Shown here piece after piece: positions 15,631 through 24,573 of a stretch of DNA of 64,000 nt. Numbering within the stretch: the first letter of the stretch is position 1; each line of letters starts with the position of its first letter. The stretch is from an uncultured Clostridia bacterium (GTDB lineage Bacteria; Bacillota; Clostridia; Christensenellales; UBA1242). The DNA is taken from contig CALVTO010000003.1 in the NCBI GenBank assembly GCA_944362705.1, positions 1-64,000 of the forward strand, read 5' to 3'. The translations under genes and the position numbers were made by a program. Below the pieces are notes generated by a model, which did not search any database, was not told where the DNA came from, and was given only the letters and a program-made list of their open reading frames with translations.

Positions 15631-17817
15631 ATGGACATTACATTAAAGTTATGTGAAGAATTTGGCTTAACAAAAAACCACGCAGAAAACGTAATTTCCC
15701 TTATTGACGAAGGGTGCACCATTCCGTTTATTGCGCGTTACCGTAAAGAAATGACAGGTAGCTTAGACGATCAAACCTTGCGTTTGGTAGACGACCGTTT
15801 AAAATATTTACGCAACCTAACCAAACGTAAAGAAGAAGTGCAACACTTAATTGAAGAACAAGGAAATTTAACGCCCGATATTGAAAAAGCATTACAAAAC
15901 GCACTTACACTTACAGAAGTAGAAGATATTTACCGCCCATTTAAACCAAAACGTAAAACGCGCGCAAGCGTGGCTATAAGTAAAGGTTTACAACCTCTTG
16001 CAGATTATATTTTAGCGCAAAAAGACAACAATTTAGAAAAAGAGGCTGAAAAATATATAAATGAAGAAAAAGAAGTTCATTCGGCGGAAGAAGCCATTCA
16101 AGGTGCAAAAGATATTATAGCTGAAACCATGAGTGATGATGCAGAATTACGCAAAAAACTTCGTGCATTTTTTCATGATAAAGGCAAAGTGGTCACCAAA
16201 AGCGCTTTAAAAAAGGGCGAAGAAAAAGAAGGCAGTTACGTATACGAAAATTACTTCGATTTTTCTGCTCCTGTCAAAGATATGACTAGCCACCGCGTAC
16301 TTGCGGTAAACCGTGGTGAAAAAGAAGGCTTTTTAAAAGTAGGTTTAGAAGTAGATGAAGAAAAAGCACTTGCATTTTTAACCAAACGCTTTATTCACAA
16401 AGACTCGACTTACCAAGACTTACTTACCGAAATAGCCCAAGACGCATACCAGCGTTTAATTTTTGATAGTATTGAGCGTGAAGTTCGCACCGAACTGACG
16501 GACCAAGCCAACGAACAAGCCATAAAAATGTTTGAAGTAAACTTACGCCCGTTACTTATGCAACCACCACTTAAAAATAAACGTATTTTAGGGCTAGATC
16601 CCGCTTACCGTACCGGTTGCAAAATTGCCGTAATTGACGAAAACGGAAATGTTTTAGATACAACGGTCATTTACCCTACCCCACCACAAAACAAAATTGC
16701 GGAAAGTGAAATTATTATTGCAAAATTATTAGAAAAAGACCAAGTTGATGTTATTTCTATTGGTAACGGAACAGCCACCAAAGAAAGTGAAATTTTTGTA
16801 GCTAACCTTATTAAAAAACTAAAACGAAAAGTTTCGTATGCTGTTGTAAACGAAGCAGGCGCAAGTGTATATAGTGCAAGTAAACTTGGCGCAAGCGAAT
16901 TCCCTACGTTTGACGTTGCATTGCGTAGCGCCGTAAGTATTGCACGTCGTTTACAAGACCCACTTGCAGAACTTATTAAAATTGATGTAAAAAGTATTGG
17001 CGTTGGGCAATACCAACACGATATGCCACAAGCTCGTTTAACAGAGGTGCTAGATGGCGTTGTGGAAGATTGCGTAAACTCTGTTGGTGTAGATTTAAAT
17101 ACAGCAAGCGTTAGTCTTCTTTCCCACGTGGCGGGTATTAACGCGGGCATTGCGAAAAACATCGAAACATACCGCAAGGAAAACGGGAAATTTACAAACC
17201 GTTGCCAATTATTAAAAGTTCCAAAACTAGGCGCAAAAGCATACGAACAATGCGCGGGCTTTTTACGCGTATTAGATGGCGACAATGTGCTAGACAACAC
17301 CGCCGTTCACCCGGAAAGTTATAGCGTAGCACAAGCGCTTTTACAACACTTTAACCTATCTTTGCAAGACGTAAAACAGGAACATGTAGAACTACTTCCA
17401 AAACTTGTAGAAAAAGAAGGTATAGAAAAATTAGCCAAAACACTAAACGTTGGCGTACCTACACTAGAAGATATTATTAAAGAATTGCAAAAACCAGGCC
17501 GTGATATTCGCGATGAGTTACCAAAACCTGTATTAAAAAGCAAACTTTTAGATATTTCTTCTTTAAAAGAAGGCATGGTACTGCAAGGCGTGGTTCGAAA
17601 CGTTATTGACTTTGGTGCATTTGTAGATATTTCCGTTCACCAAGATGGCTTAGTACACATTAGCGAAATTAGCAAAGATTTTATTAAACACCCAAGTGAA
17701 GCCCTAAAAGTAGGCGACACGGTAAAAGTAAAGGTAATTGGTGTAGATGTAGCAAAAAAACGTATTAGCCTTTCTATAAAGCAAGCCGAAGATTGTGAAC
17801 TAAGTGAAGATGTATAA
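15631..17817 (+). CDS. tex: Tex-type RNA-binding protein (S1 domain)
   Basis: A 728-residue Tex/YhgF-family protein, full length. It has the N-terminal helical Tex domain (with FIARYRKEMTG), a YqgF/RNase H-like domain around residues 325-450 (ILGLDPAYRTGCKIAV), helix-hairpin-helix segments (about 490-570) and a C-terminal S1 domain (about 645-715, GAFVDISVHQDGLVHIS). Tex binds nucleic acids and influences transcription and RNA quality control, but its exact role is not settled. A promoter (TTGTCT-17-TATACT, 15566-15594) and AAGGAAGG precede the start. Confidence 0.93.
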   Translation: MDITLKLCEEFGLTKNHAENVISLIDEGCTIPFIARYRKEMTGSLDDQTLRLVDDRLKYLRNLTKRKEEVQHLIEEQGNLTPDIEKALQNALTLTEVEDIYRPFKPKRKTRASVAISKGLQPLADYILAQKDNNLEKEAEKYINEEKEVHSAEEAIQGAKDIIAETMSDDAELRKKLRAFFHDKGKVVTKSALKKGEEKEGSYVYENYFDFSAPVKDMTSHRVLAVNRGEKEGFLKVGLEVDEEKALAFLTKRFIHKDSTYQDLLTEIAQDAYQRLIFDSIEREVRTELTDQANEQAIKMFEVNLRPLLMQPPLKNKRILGLDPAYRTGCKIAVIDENGNVLDTTVIYPTPPQNKIAESEIIIAKLLEKDQVDVISIGNGTATKESEIFVANLIKKLKRKVSYAVVNEAGASVYSASKLGASEFPTFDVALRSAVSIARRLQDPLAELIKIDVKSIGVGQYQHDMPQARLTEVLDGVVEDCVNSVGVDLNTASVSLLSHVAGINAGIAKNIETYRKENGKFTNRCQLLKVPKLGAKAYEQCAGFLRVLDGDNVLDNTAVHPESYSVAQALLQHFNLSLQDVKQEHVELLPKLVEKEGIEKLAKTLNVGVPTLEDIIKELQKPGRDIRDELPKPVLKSKLLDISSLKEGMVLQGVVRNVIDFGAFVDISVHQDGLVHISEISKDFIKHPSEALKVGDTVKVKVIGVDVAKKRISLSIKQAEDCELSEDV

Positions 17818-17828
17818 TAAAAGTTATA

Positions 17829-17867
17829 AAAAAAGAACTTTACAACATATAAAGTTCTTTTTTTTAT
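17829..17867 (+). terminator. Terminator of tex
   Basis: AAAAAAGAACTTTA / TAAAGTTCTTTTTT, probably bidirectional between convergent tex and the NIF3-like gene. Confidence 0.8.
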
Positions 17868-17876
17868 TGTTCATGT

Positions 17877-18218
17877 TTATTCAAAACAAGTTTCATCGAG
17901 TATAGGCACAATATCTATGGCCGGTTCTTCGTATGGGTGTGCTTTTCTTATGGCTTGCACAACGTTTTTTACTTGTGAAACATCACATAAAACTTCTAAC
18001 TTTTCTTCTTCCACAAATTCTAACGTGCCCGCTTTACCAATATGTGGGTTAGATTGCTGATTTGGCAAAAACGTTCCCGTACCTTTTACGGCATAGGTAC
18101 ACCAAGAATAATTTCCAATCATTCCCCCACCTACTTTACAAACAGCTTCTCTTACTTGTGCAACATGCGAACAAGGAATAGTTACAAAAATTTTCACTTT
18201 GTTCATTTCTACTTTCAT
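17877..18218 (-). CDS. NIF3/CutA-like small protein
   Basis: A 113-residue protein that matches the CutA/NIF3 insert-type domain (as in the middle of YqfO). It has KIFVTIPCSHVAQVREAV at the N-terminus, a GGGMIGNYSWC loop and a C-terminal KAHPYEEPAIDIVP motif. The HPYEEPA motif is diagnostic. The biochemical role of these standalone domains is unknown. The promoter is TTGCTT-17-TATAAT (18272-18244) and a weak AAAGG precedes the ATG. Confidence 0.8.
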   Translation of the reverse strand: MKVEMNKVKIFVTIPCSHVAQVREAVCKVGGGMIGNYSWCTYAVKGTGTFLPNQQSNPHIGKAGTLEFVEEEKLEVLCDVSQVKNVVQAIRKAHPYEEPAIDIVPILDETCFE

Positions 18219-18388
18219 ACGTTTACCTTTATATCTTTATTTTATTATAAAGTATATTAAAAAGAAAAGCAAACACTCGCACGGCATAAGCAAAAACACA
18301 ACCGCAAAACACCTTATTTCTTTATAAATTTTTGTTTATACATAAAAAACAAAGTAAATTAGCATACTAACAAAAAGGAGAGAAACGT

Positions 18389-18505
18389 ATGGACCAACAA
18401 CAAGTTTTTTCAGCACCAATTGGGCAATTAGATAAATCGATAAACGCTTATTTTGCCACACAGAAACAACAAGCCACCACAAATTTACAGAACAAAAAAA
18501 TGTAA
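18389..18505 (+). CDS. Small protein of 38 residues
   Basis: An open frame starting with ATG 8 nt after a strong AAAGGAG (18374-18380). The product is short, polar and Gln-rich (starts MDQQQVFSAPIGQ). It has no signal peptide or membrane segment and I do not recognise it. No terminator follows. The good ribosome binding site is the main support. Confidence 0.4.
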   Translation: MDQQQVFSAPIGQLDKSINAYFATQKQQATTNLQNKKM

Positions 18506-18710
18506 ATATAAAAAAACAATCTTAGTTTTAAACTCTTATTAAAAAGTTGTTAATTTATAAATGAACAATATTTTATATACTGTTTTTGTTTTTATCATTT
18601 ATGCATTTTTCAATTTAGATATAATAAAGGCATACAATATATATTCTTTGTATGACTTTTCATATAAAATAATGTTTTAAAGTTCTCTGTTTTTTATAAG
18701 GTTGTTATCT

Positions 18711-19271
18711 TCAATTTTTTTTATTAAATTGTGCTACAGCTTTATCATATTCATTTTTAGTTATTAGGTTTAATATTTTAGAAATTTCATCACATGAATT
18801 TTCAATAATATCAATATCTTGTATAGATAAAGGTTCTAAAACCCAATCTCCAAGTATTGTATTCCCTTTTTTATTTCCTACTCCAACCCTTAATCGAATA
18901 AAATCATTACGTCCAAATGCATCTATTATGCTTTGCAGTCCTTTATGTCCTCCAGAGCTACCACCTTTTTTTAATTTATTTGTACCAACTGGAAAGGCAA
19001 CATCATCATGTATCACTATAATATTTTCAATGTCAAATTTATATGCCTTCACATATTTATAGATCGAATCACCACTATGATTCATAAAGGTTATAGGTTT
19101 AATAATTAAATAATCTTTTAAATTTAATTCGTATGCTTCAAAATTTTTATTTAGTTTAAACTTTGATTTTTCAAAAATTTTATCAATTACAATAAAACCC
19201 GCATTGTGTCGAGTATTTATAAATTGTATACCTGGATTTCCCAAGGCAACGACTAAATATTTTGGATGCAT
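18711..19271 (-). CDS. pth: Peptidyl-tRNA hydrolase
   Basis: A 186-residue Pth that frees tRNA from prematurely released peptidyl-tRNA. The visible signatures are LGNPGIQFINTRHNAG with the catalytic His, KPITFMNHSG with the conserved Asn, VIHDDV with the catalytic Asp, and KKGGSSGGHKGL. The length is normal. AAGG precedes the ATG. The gene is visibly more AT-rich in codon choice than its neighbours and is flanked by about 200-bp AT-rich spacers on both sides, so it may have a different history, but this is only an impression. Confidence 0.93.
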   Translation of the reverse strand: MHPKYLVVALGNPGIQFINTRHNAGFIVIDKIFEKSKFKLNKNFEAYELNLKDYLIIKPITFMNHSGDSIYKYVKAYKFDIENIIVIHDDVAFPVGTNKLKKGGSSGGHKGLQSIIDAFGRNDFIRLRVGVGNKKGNTILGDWVLEPLSIQDIDIIENSCDEISKILNLITKNEYDKAVAQFNKKN

Positions 19272-19467
19272 ACTTTTCCTTAAGGTTTATTTTGTTCTTT
19301 TATTTTATTTTTTATGAAAAATTTTATCATAGAATATTGATCTTTCATATCTGATAAATGGTAATATTCTTTACATTGCTTTTTACACAAGCGTCCATCA
19401 AGTCATAAAAAACCTTTTCATTATACATATACATTATTATACAATACAGCAAAAAACTTGTTAACTT

Positions 19468-20058
19468 TTACAACTGCTTTCTATCTTCTAACGCGCGGTG
19501 CAACGTAACTTCATCAGCATATTCAAGTTCGCTACCCATACTAACGCCTTGCGCAATACGCGTTACCTTTACGCCTAATGGTTTTAATAATTTTGCAATA
19601 TACATAGCGGTAGCATCGCCTTCTACATCGGGGTTCGTGGCCATAATAACTTCGTCTACCCCGCCCTCGGCAACACGGGCCAACAATTCTTTAATGCGAA
19701 TATCGTTCGGTCCAACACCTTGCATTGGGTTAATGGTGCCATGCAATACATGGTACACGCCGTTGTAGCATTGTGTTTTTTCTATAGCTGTTACGTCTTT
19801 AGGCTCTTTTACCACGCAAATAATATTATGCTTGCGCTTTTGACACAGTTCGCATACGTCTTTATCGGTTATATTCCCACAAACAGAACAAAATTTCACC
19901 TGCTTTTTTACATCAAGCAGTGCTTGGGCAAACGCTTCTGCTTGTTCTTGGGGCATAGTAACCACAGCATAAGCATACCGTTGTGCTGTTTTTCTACCCA
20001 CTCCTGGCAATTTGGCAAATGCGTTTTGTAATTGCGCAATGGAAGAAATGTATTCCAT
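19468..20058 (-). CDS. recR: Recombination mediator RecR
   Basis: A 196-residue RecR, which works with RecF/RecO in loading RecA at gaps. It has a helix-hairpin-helix (KLPGVGRKTAQRYAY, about 14-28), a four-Cys zinc motif (CSVCGNITDKDVCELC, about 57-72) and a Toprim domain (IICVVKEPKDVTAIE, ATNPDVEGDAT). Its ATG overlaps the stop codon of ybaB (TAATG), which implies translational coupling. It is the last gene of the mrnC-to-recR operon. Confidence 0.95.
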   Translation of the reverse strand: MEYISSIAQLQNAFAKLPGVGRKTAQRYAYAVVTMPQEQAEAFAQALLDVKKQVKFCSVCGNITDKDVCELCQKRKHNIICVVKEPKDVTAIEKTQCYNGVYHVLHGTINPMQGVGPNDIRIKELLARVAEGGVDEVIMATNPDVEGDATAMYIAKLLKPLGVKVTRIAQGVSMGSELEYADEVTLHRALEDRKQL

Positions 20059-20375
20059 TACATTAAACCTCCAAACATACCCATTTTATCTGCAGAAAGT
20101 TTATCTGCTTTATTCGATGCGTCCATCATGGCTGCAAGCACTAAATCTTCTAGCATTTCGTTATCTTGATCTTCTAATAACTCCGGTGCAATAGAAACCG
20201 AAATAGGTTTCTTTTTACCATTGATAACCACTTTTACCATACCGCCAGAAGCAGAGCCTTCTATTTGTGTTTGCTCTATTTCTTCTTGCGCACGCAAGGC
20301 ATCTTGTTGCATTTTTTGTGCTTGTTTCATAAGTTGTTGCATATTTTGGCCACCGCCAAACCCACCAAATTTCAT
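20058..20375 (-). CDS. ybaB: YbaB/EbfC nucleoid-associated protein
   Basis: A 105-residue DNA-binding protein of the YbaB/EbfC family, normally found between dnaX and recR as here. It has a Gly-rich N-terminus (FGGFGGGQNMQQLMKQAQKMQ), the SASGGMVKVVINGKKK strand pair and a helical C-terminus. AAGGAG precedes ATG. Confidence 0.93.
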   Translation of the reverse strand: MKFGGFGGGQNMQQLMKQAQKMQQDALRAQEEIEQTQIEGSASGGMVKVVINGKKKPISVSIAPELLEDQDNEMLEDLVLAAMMDASNKADKLSADKMGMFGGLM

Positions 20376-20387
20376 ATTTTTTTCTCC

Positions 20388-21961
20388 TTATTTACATTTT
20401 AAATATTTCCCAAATAGCATGTTTAATGTTTGCTCTATTTGCTCTAAACTTGTATCTTTTGTATGTTCGACAACATAAGTTAACCCTTTTTTCTTAAAAA
20501 AGGCAAGCAATATTTGTGCGTTTTTTTCAAATTTTAAGATATCGGCTAACGCTTGTGTTTGCACCCCAATATGCGCCGTTTGACCTAAAACGCGTATGCT
20601 TTGAATTTCTCGACAGGCGGAAAGTAAAGAAATATGATTTTTTTGCCGTAAAAAGCTTAACAATTTCCCTAATATATTATTCGAAACCACTTTTGTTTCG
20701 TTTTCAGCAAATGGCCGATTGGTTGAAGTTTTAGGCTCTTTGCTTGTTTCTTCTTTGGGCAAAGATTGTTTTACCGTTTGTATTTCTTTAAGAAGCCTTT
20801 CCGCCTCTATTGGTTTTTTGATTGAATATCCTTTACTTGTTTTTCAAGCGCTTCTACACGTGCAACCAAAGACGTATTTTCTATGGCGCGCACCACCCCA
20901 CACTCTAACACAATACGTGGTTGTAGGCTATATCTTAATTCTTGTTCTATTTTACTTAACTCTTCCATAGCTTGCACCACTTTTGCGTAATTTTCAGGCG
21001 TTGCTTGTTCGAGCATGGCCTGCATATCTTCCGCATCGGCAATCAAAAGTTCTTTGCCTTTATCGCCAATGGTAATGAGCATAAGTAAATCTCTAAAATA
21101 AGCAATTAAATCTTTAGACAATACAAGCGGGCTTTTACCTTGCGAAAGCACTTCATCTAATGCAAGCATAGATGTGCCCACATTGCCTGCAAGCATTTCT
21201 CTAGAAATACGAATTAAGTGTTCGCGACTTGTAGCCCCTAAAACGTCAATGACAGCGTCATACGTAATGTGACCACCCGCAAAAGAAACGCACATATCTG
21301 TAATACTTAAAGCATCTCGCACGCCACCTTCTGCAGCACGTGCAATAAGTTTTACCGCACTTGGCTCAAAGGTTACGCCACTTTGCGTAAGCACTTTTTC
21401 AATAAGTTTCGCAATTTCATCGGTTGAAACCAGTTTAAAATCAAAGCGCATGCAACGTGAAAGAATGGTTGCTGGAAGTTTATGCACTTCGGTGGTAGCC
21501 AAAATAAATACAACGTATTTTGGTGGTTCTTCCAGCGTTTTAAGTAGTGCATTAAAAGCACTATCGGTAAGCATATGAACTTCGTCAATAATATATACTT
21601 TGTATTTCCCATTTACTGGCGGATATTTCACCTTTTCACGAAGATCGCGAATTTCATCTACACGGTTGTTACTTGCCGCATCAATTTCTAAAATATCTAG
21701 ATTGTTCGCTTGTTCTAACGCTAAACACGTTGCGCACTCTCCACATGGCGAACCATGGTGCGGACGTTCACAGTTAATCGCGCGCGCAAAGATTTTCGCG
21801 GTACTGGTTTTACCTGTTCCACGACTTCCGCAAAACAAATATGCGTGGCCAATTTTCCCACTTTCAATTTGGTTGATAAGCGTTTGTACAACATGTTTTT
21901 GCCCAATCACTTCATCAAATGTTTTGGGCCTAAACTGACGATACATGGCTAAATAACTCAT
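20388..21961 (-). CDS. dnaX: DNA polymerase III tau subunit (by -1 frameshift) and gamma subunit
   Basis: The clamp-loader ATPase. The zero frame (21961-20807) gives a gamma-like product of 384 residues with Walker A GSRGTGKTS, a zinc site (CERPHHGSPCGECATC), the DEVH-type Walker B IIDEVHML and sensor 1 ATTEVHKLPATILSRC. The -1 frame continues without a stop to 20388. Reading through the heptamer A AAA AAC at 20819-20813 with a one-base back-step gives a tau-like product of 524 residues, whose extra C-terminus would contact the polymerase and helicase. The total length, 1574 nt plus one re-read base, is exactly 525 codons. A GAGGT ribosome binding site precedes the ATG. Confidence 0.9.
20791..20834 (-). 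promoter_or_regulatory. Programmed -1 ribosomal frameshift cassette in dnaX
   Basis: In order on the minus strand: an internal Shine-Dalgarno AAAGGA (20834-20829), a 9-nt spacer, the slippery heptamer AAAAAAC (20819-20813) in the correct A AAA AAC phase, the zero-frame stop TAG (20809-20807), and a small hairpin GAGGC-GGAAAG-GCTTC starting about 5 nt after the heptamer. This is the same architecture as the E. coli dnaX signal, which uses A AAA AAG. Confidence 0.8.
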
Positions 21962-21973
21962 AGACTACCTCTT

Positions 21974-22537
21974 TTATTTTAATTTATGACGAATACGTTG
22001 TAGCGTATTTTCTACTGATTTTTCATTTTTACCCACACTTATGGCAATTTCAGCGTATTTCTTACCCTCTAAAAAAAGTTTTAACACTTGCATTTCGTAC
22101 GAAGATAAACTTTGGGTAAGTTTTGCCAAAGCTTCTTCCCCCGCTTCTACTTGAATAAATTTTTGTTCTGGGTTTGGATTGCTTTCATCTTCAATATCGT
22201 ATATAAACCCTGTTTCGTTTTCACTAAATGTTTGTTGTAAAGAAATGCTTGTATTGAGCGCCTTATTTTTTTGCGCATTCGCTTTTCTAACAGCATCAAT
22301 TACCTGCCGTTTGGCACACATCATGGCAAACTTAGCGAACGCAGGGCTATCGATATCTCCTTTTTCTGTATCAAAATTTTTGACAGCTTCTAAAAAACCA
22401 ATCATAGCTTCTTGAAATAAATCCTCCTCATTGCCACCAATAAAGTAATATTTTCTACATAATTGACGAATATCTTTACTGTATAATTTTATAAGCTGTT
22501 CTATTTTTTCAATACGTATGGTGTTTTGTTTGGTCAT
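21974..22537 (-). CDS. sigH: RNA polymerase sigma factor, SigH-like
   Basis: A 187-residue sigma-70-family protein. Region 2 is seen in EEDLFQEAMIGFLEAVKNFD, region 2.3-2.4 in FAKFAMMCAKRQVIDAVRKA, and the region 4 helix-turn-helix in SSYEMQVLKLFLEGKKYAEIA and the following ENTLQRIRHKL. The pattern and the position after rlmB match SigH of Bacillus (sporulation and stationary phase), although the protein is shorter than the usual about 215 residues. It starts 2 nt after rlmB and is followed by dnaX within 12 nt. Confidence 0.8.
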   Translation of the reverse strand: MTKQNTIRIEKIEQLIKLYSKDIRQLCRKYYFIGGNEEDLFQEAMIGFLEAVKNFDTEKGDIDSPAFAKFAMMCAKRQVIDAVRKANAQKNKALNTSISLQQTFSENETGFIYDIEDESNPNPEQKFIQVEAGEEALAKLTQSLSSYEMQVLKLFLEGKKYAEIAISVGKNEKSVENTLQRIRHKLK

Positions 22538-22539
22538 AT

Positions 22540-23265
22540 TTACCCTCTTTGTCTTACAACTTCATACAAAGCAACGCCCGTTGCTACGGAAGCATTTAGC
22601 GAATTAACCTTTCCTTTTAACGGGAAAGAAACAATGGCATCTACATTTTTACGTACCAAGGTGCTTACACCTGAGCCCTCGCCACCAACCACAAGCGCCG
22701 TAGCGTCGGTAAGATTTTGTTTATAAATGCTTGTGCCGTCCATGTCAAGCGCATACACCCAAACATTTTTCTGCTTTAATTGCTCAATGGTTTGGTTTAT
22801 GTTGTTTACTTTTACCACCAGCATGTGTTCCGCAGCACCCGCTGAAACACGAATAACCGTTTCGTTTACAGTTACATTTCGGTGCTTAGGAATAATAACC
22901 CCATGTGCACCTGCGCATTCTGCTACACGCAAAATACTTCCTAAGTTATGCGGATCTTGCACACCATCTACAAGCACCAATAATAGTGCTTCGCCACGGC
23001 TTTGCGCTAAGCGAAAGCAATCTTCAAGTTCTGCGTAAGCAAAATCTGTAACTTGTGCGGCTATGCTAGTAGAACGATTGGTTTGCACAAGTTTTTCAAA
23101 AGCTTGTTTTTCCATAAATTCTATACGCACGCCACGTTCTTTGGCTTGCGAAATAAGTGCTTGTTGTTCTGCGGGCATGTTTCCTTGTTTTTTTACAAAT
23201 AATTTTTCAATCGTTTTACCACTTTGAAACGCTTCTAAAACGCTATTTTTGCCTGTAATAATCAT
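22540..23265 (-). CDS. rlmB: 23S rRNA (guanosine-2'-O)-methyltransferase RlmB type
   Basis: A 241-residue SpoU-family methyltransferase with an N-terminal substrate-binding domain (IITGKNSVLEAF). The three SpoU motifs are visible: VDGVQDPHNLGSILR, VVGGEGSGVS and FPLKGKVNSLNASVATG. The knotted C-terminal domain binds SAM and the family methylates G2251 (E. coli numbering) of 23S rRNA. The start is at 23265, where ATGA overlaps the mrnC stop. GGAG is 7 nt upstream. Confidence 0.92.
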   Translation of the reverse strand: MIITGKNSVLEAFQSGKTIEKLFVKKQGNMPAEQQALISQAKERGVRIEFMEKQAFEKLVQTNRSTSIAAQVTDFAYAELEDCFRLAQSRGEALLLVLVDGVQDPHNLGSILRVAECAGAHGVIIPKHRNVTVNETVIRVSAGAAEHMLVVKVNNINQTIEQLKQKNVWVYALDMDGTSIYKQNLTDATALVVGGEGSGVSTLVRKNVDAIVSFPLKGKVNSLNASVATGVALYEVVRQRG

Positions 23266-23693
23266 ACCAATCTCCTGCAAGTTTCTTCTAAAATTTTTTC
23301 TAAAAGTTGCTCTAATCGCTCTGTTTGCCAGCTTATATATATATACCCAAGCAAAGCTTCTACCGCCGTAGCCTTTTTATAGTCTGTGGCAGAAAAGTTT
23401 TTTGCTTTATGCAACGCTTTTGCATTGCGCCCATGGTGTAATACCATACGTTCTTTTTCTGTAAGCATAGGCTCTAACACATAATACATTTCAGCTTGCA
23501 TTTTTGCATTCACCATTTTATTGACGCGCGTATGCAACGCCCCTACCTTGGCCCCACTGTGCATAACTATATATTTGCGCGCACTAAGCGCGTATACTGC
23601 ATCACCAATGTAAGCAAGGGTTAGCGCGTTCATTCTTGCCACATCTTCTTCTTTGTATGATGAGCCAGGTAAAATATAAGAAAAATTTTCCAT
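23262..23693 (-). CDS. mrnC: Mini-ribonuclease III
   Basis: A 143-residue RNase III-type nuclease without a double-strand RNA-binding domain, which matures 23S rRNA in Firmicutes. The RNase III signature is LAYIGDAVYALSAR (about 27-40), and the second acidic site lies in YKKATAVEALLGYIY. The start at 23693 is preferred because it fits family length and lies 6 nt after a -10 box, so the operon mRNA should be leaderless. It is the first gene of mrnC-rlmB-sigH-dnaX-ybaB-recR. Confidence 0.93.
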   Translation of the reverse strand: MENFSYILPGSSYKEEDVARMNALTLAYIGDAVYALSARKYIVMHSGAKVGALHTRVNKMVNAKMQAEMYYVLEPMLTEKERMVLHHGRNAKALHKAKNFSATDYKKATAVEALLGYIYISWQTERLEQLLEKILEETCRRLV

Positions 23694-23699
23694 AAAAAA

Positions 23700-23728
23700 A
23701 GTATAGCACATAAACCCCGCAAACACAA
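23700..23728 (-). promoter_or_regulatory. Promoter of the mrnC operon, predicted leaderless
   Basis: TTGTGT (23728-23723), 17 bp, TATACT (23705-23700), TTTTTT and ATG, on the minus strand. Confidence 0.7.
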
Positions 23729-23834
23729 CCACCCCGCAATGTATTCCTAAAATTTTTCTATAAGTGCCCAAACACCTTTGTTTAAAAGTCATAAATACCT
23801 TAACGTAACATACATTGTACTACAAGGAGCTTGT

Positions 23835-24536
23835 ATGTTTGCGGTTATAAAAAAATCTCAAATGATCATGATTGCTATAGTGCTATGCGTTGTTGTTTGC
23901 AGTAGCATTGTTTTATCGTCTACCACTGCAAAAGAAATAGACACCATACCAAGTTTAGGCATTACCGTAGTGGTGGATGCAGGCCACGGGGGCGTAGACC
24001 CCGGAGGCATTGGCATTAACACAAAAGTAAAAGAAAGTGATTTAAACTTAGAAATTGCTTTTAAGCTCAGTGCGTATTTGAAAAACATGGGAATTAACGT
24101 GGTTATGACACGCACCAACGCCAACGGTTTATATGGGTTATATTCAAGCGATTATAAAAAGCGTGATATGCAAAAGCGTAAAGAAATGATTGAAAAACAC
24201 AACCCAGATATTGTGGTAAGTGTGCATATGAACCGCTATATTTTATCTTCTTTACGTGGCGCGCAAGCTTTTTACGATAAAAATAACGAACAAGGTAAAA
24301 AACTAGCAGAAAGTATACAACACTATTTTCACGAAACATTAGCAAGTAGTAAAAGCGAAATTTCGATAGGCGATTATTTTATGTTAAAATGCTCAGGCGT
24401 TGCCTCTGTGATTGCTGAATGCGGTTTTTTATCTAACCCAGAAGATGAAGCCTTGCTAGTAACCAACGAATATCAAGAAAAAGTGGCTTATGCTATTTTT
24501 TGTGGCATTGTGCGCTACCTTTCTTTAGAAGAATAG
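23835..24536 (+). CDS. cwlD: N-acetylmuramoyl-L-alanine amidase, CwlD-like
   Basis: A 233-residue zinc amidase (Amidase_3) with an N-terminal membrane or signal segment (about residues 9-28), so it acts outside the membrane on peptidoglycan. The zinc and catalytic residues are visible: VVVDAGHGGVDPGG (His), KESDLNLE (Glu), VSVHMNR (His) and VIAECGFLSNP (Glu). The length and the GAQAFYDKNNE segment fit CwlD, which makes muramic-delta-lactam in spore cortex. A vegetative amidase cannot be excluded. The start at 23835 has AAGGAG 8 nt upstream. Confidence 0.85.
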   Translation: MFAVIKKSQMIMIAIVLCVVVCSSIVLSSTTAKEIDTIPSLGITVVVDAGHGGVDPGGIGINTKVKESDLNLEIAFKLSAYLKNMGINVVMTRTNANGLYGLYSSDYKKRDMQKRKEMIEKHNPDIVVSVHMNRYILSSLRGAQAFYDKNNEQGKKLAESIQHYFHETLASSKSEISIGDYFMLKCSGVASVIAECGFLSNPEDEALLVTNEYQEKVAYAIFCGIVRYLSLEE

Positions 24537-24538
24537 TA

Positions 24539-24570
24539 AAAAAAACATATACGTTTTGTATATGTTTTTT
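24539..24570 (+). terminator. Bidirectional terminator between cwlD and tsaD
   Basis: AAAAAACATATAC / GTATATGTTTTTT with a short loop between convergent genes. Confidence 0.8.
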
Positions 24571-24573
24571 GTT

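Noticed and set aside
18506-18710. AT-rich stretch before pth as a possible gene or element end
   Set aside because: No frame with a ribosome binding site, no inverted or direct repeats, and no tRNA was seen.
20388-20762. Separate small gene downstream of dnaX
   Set aside because: The frame lacks a start with a ribosome binding site, and it is exactly the -1 continuation of dnaX through the slippery heptamer.
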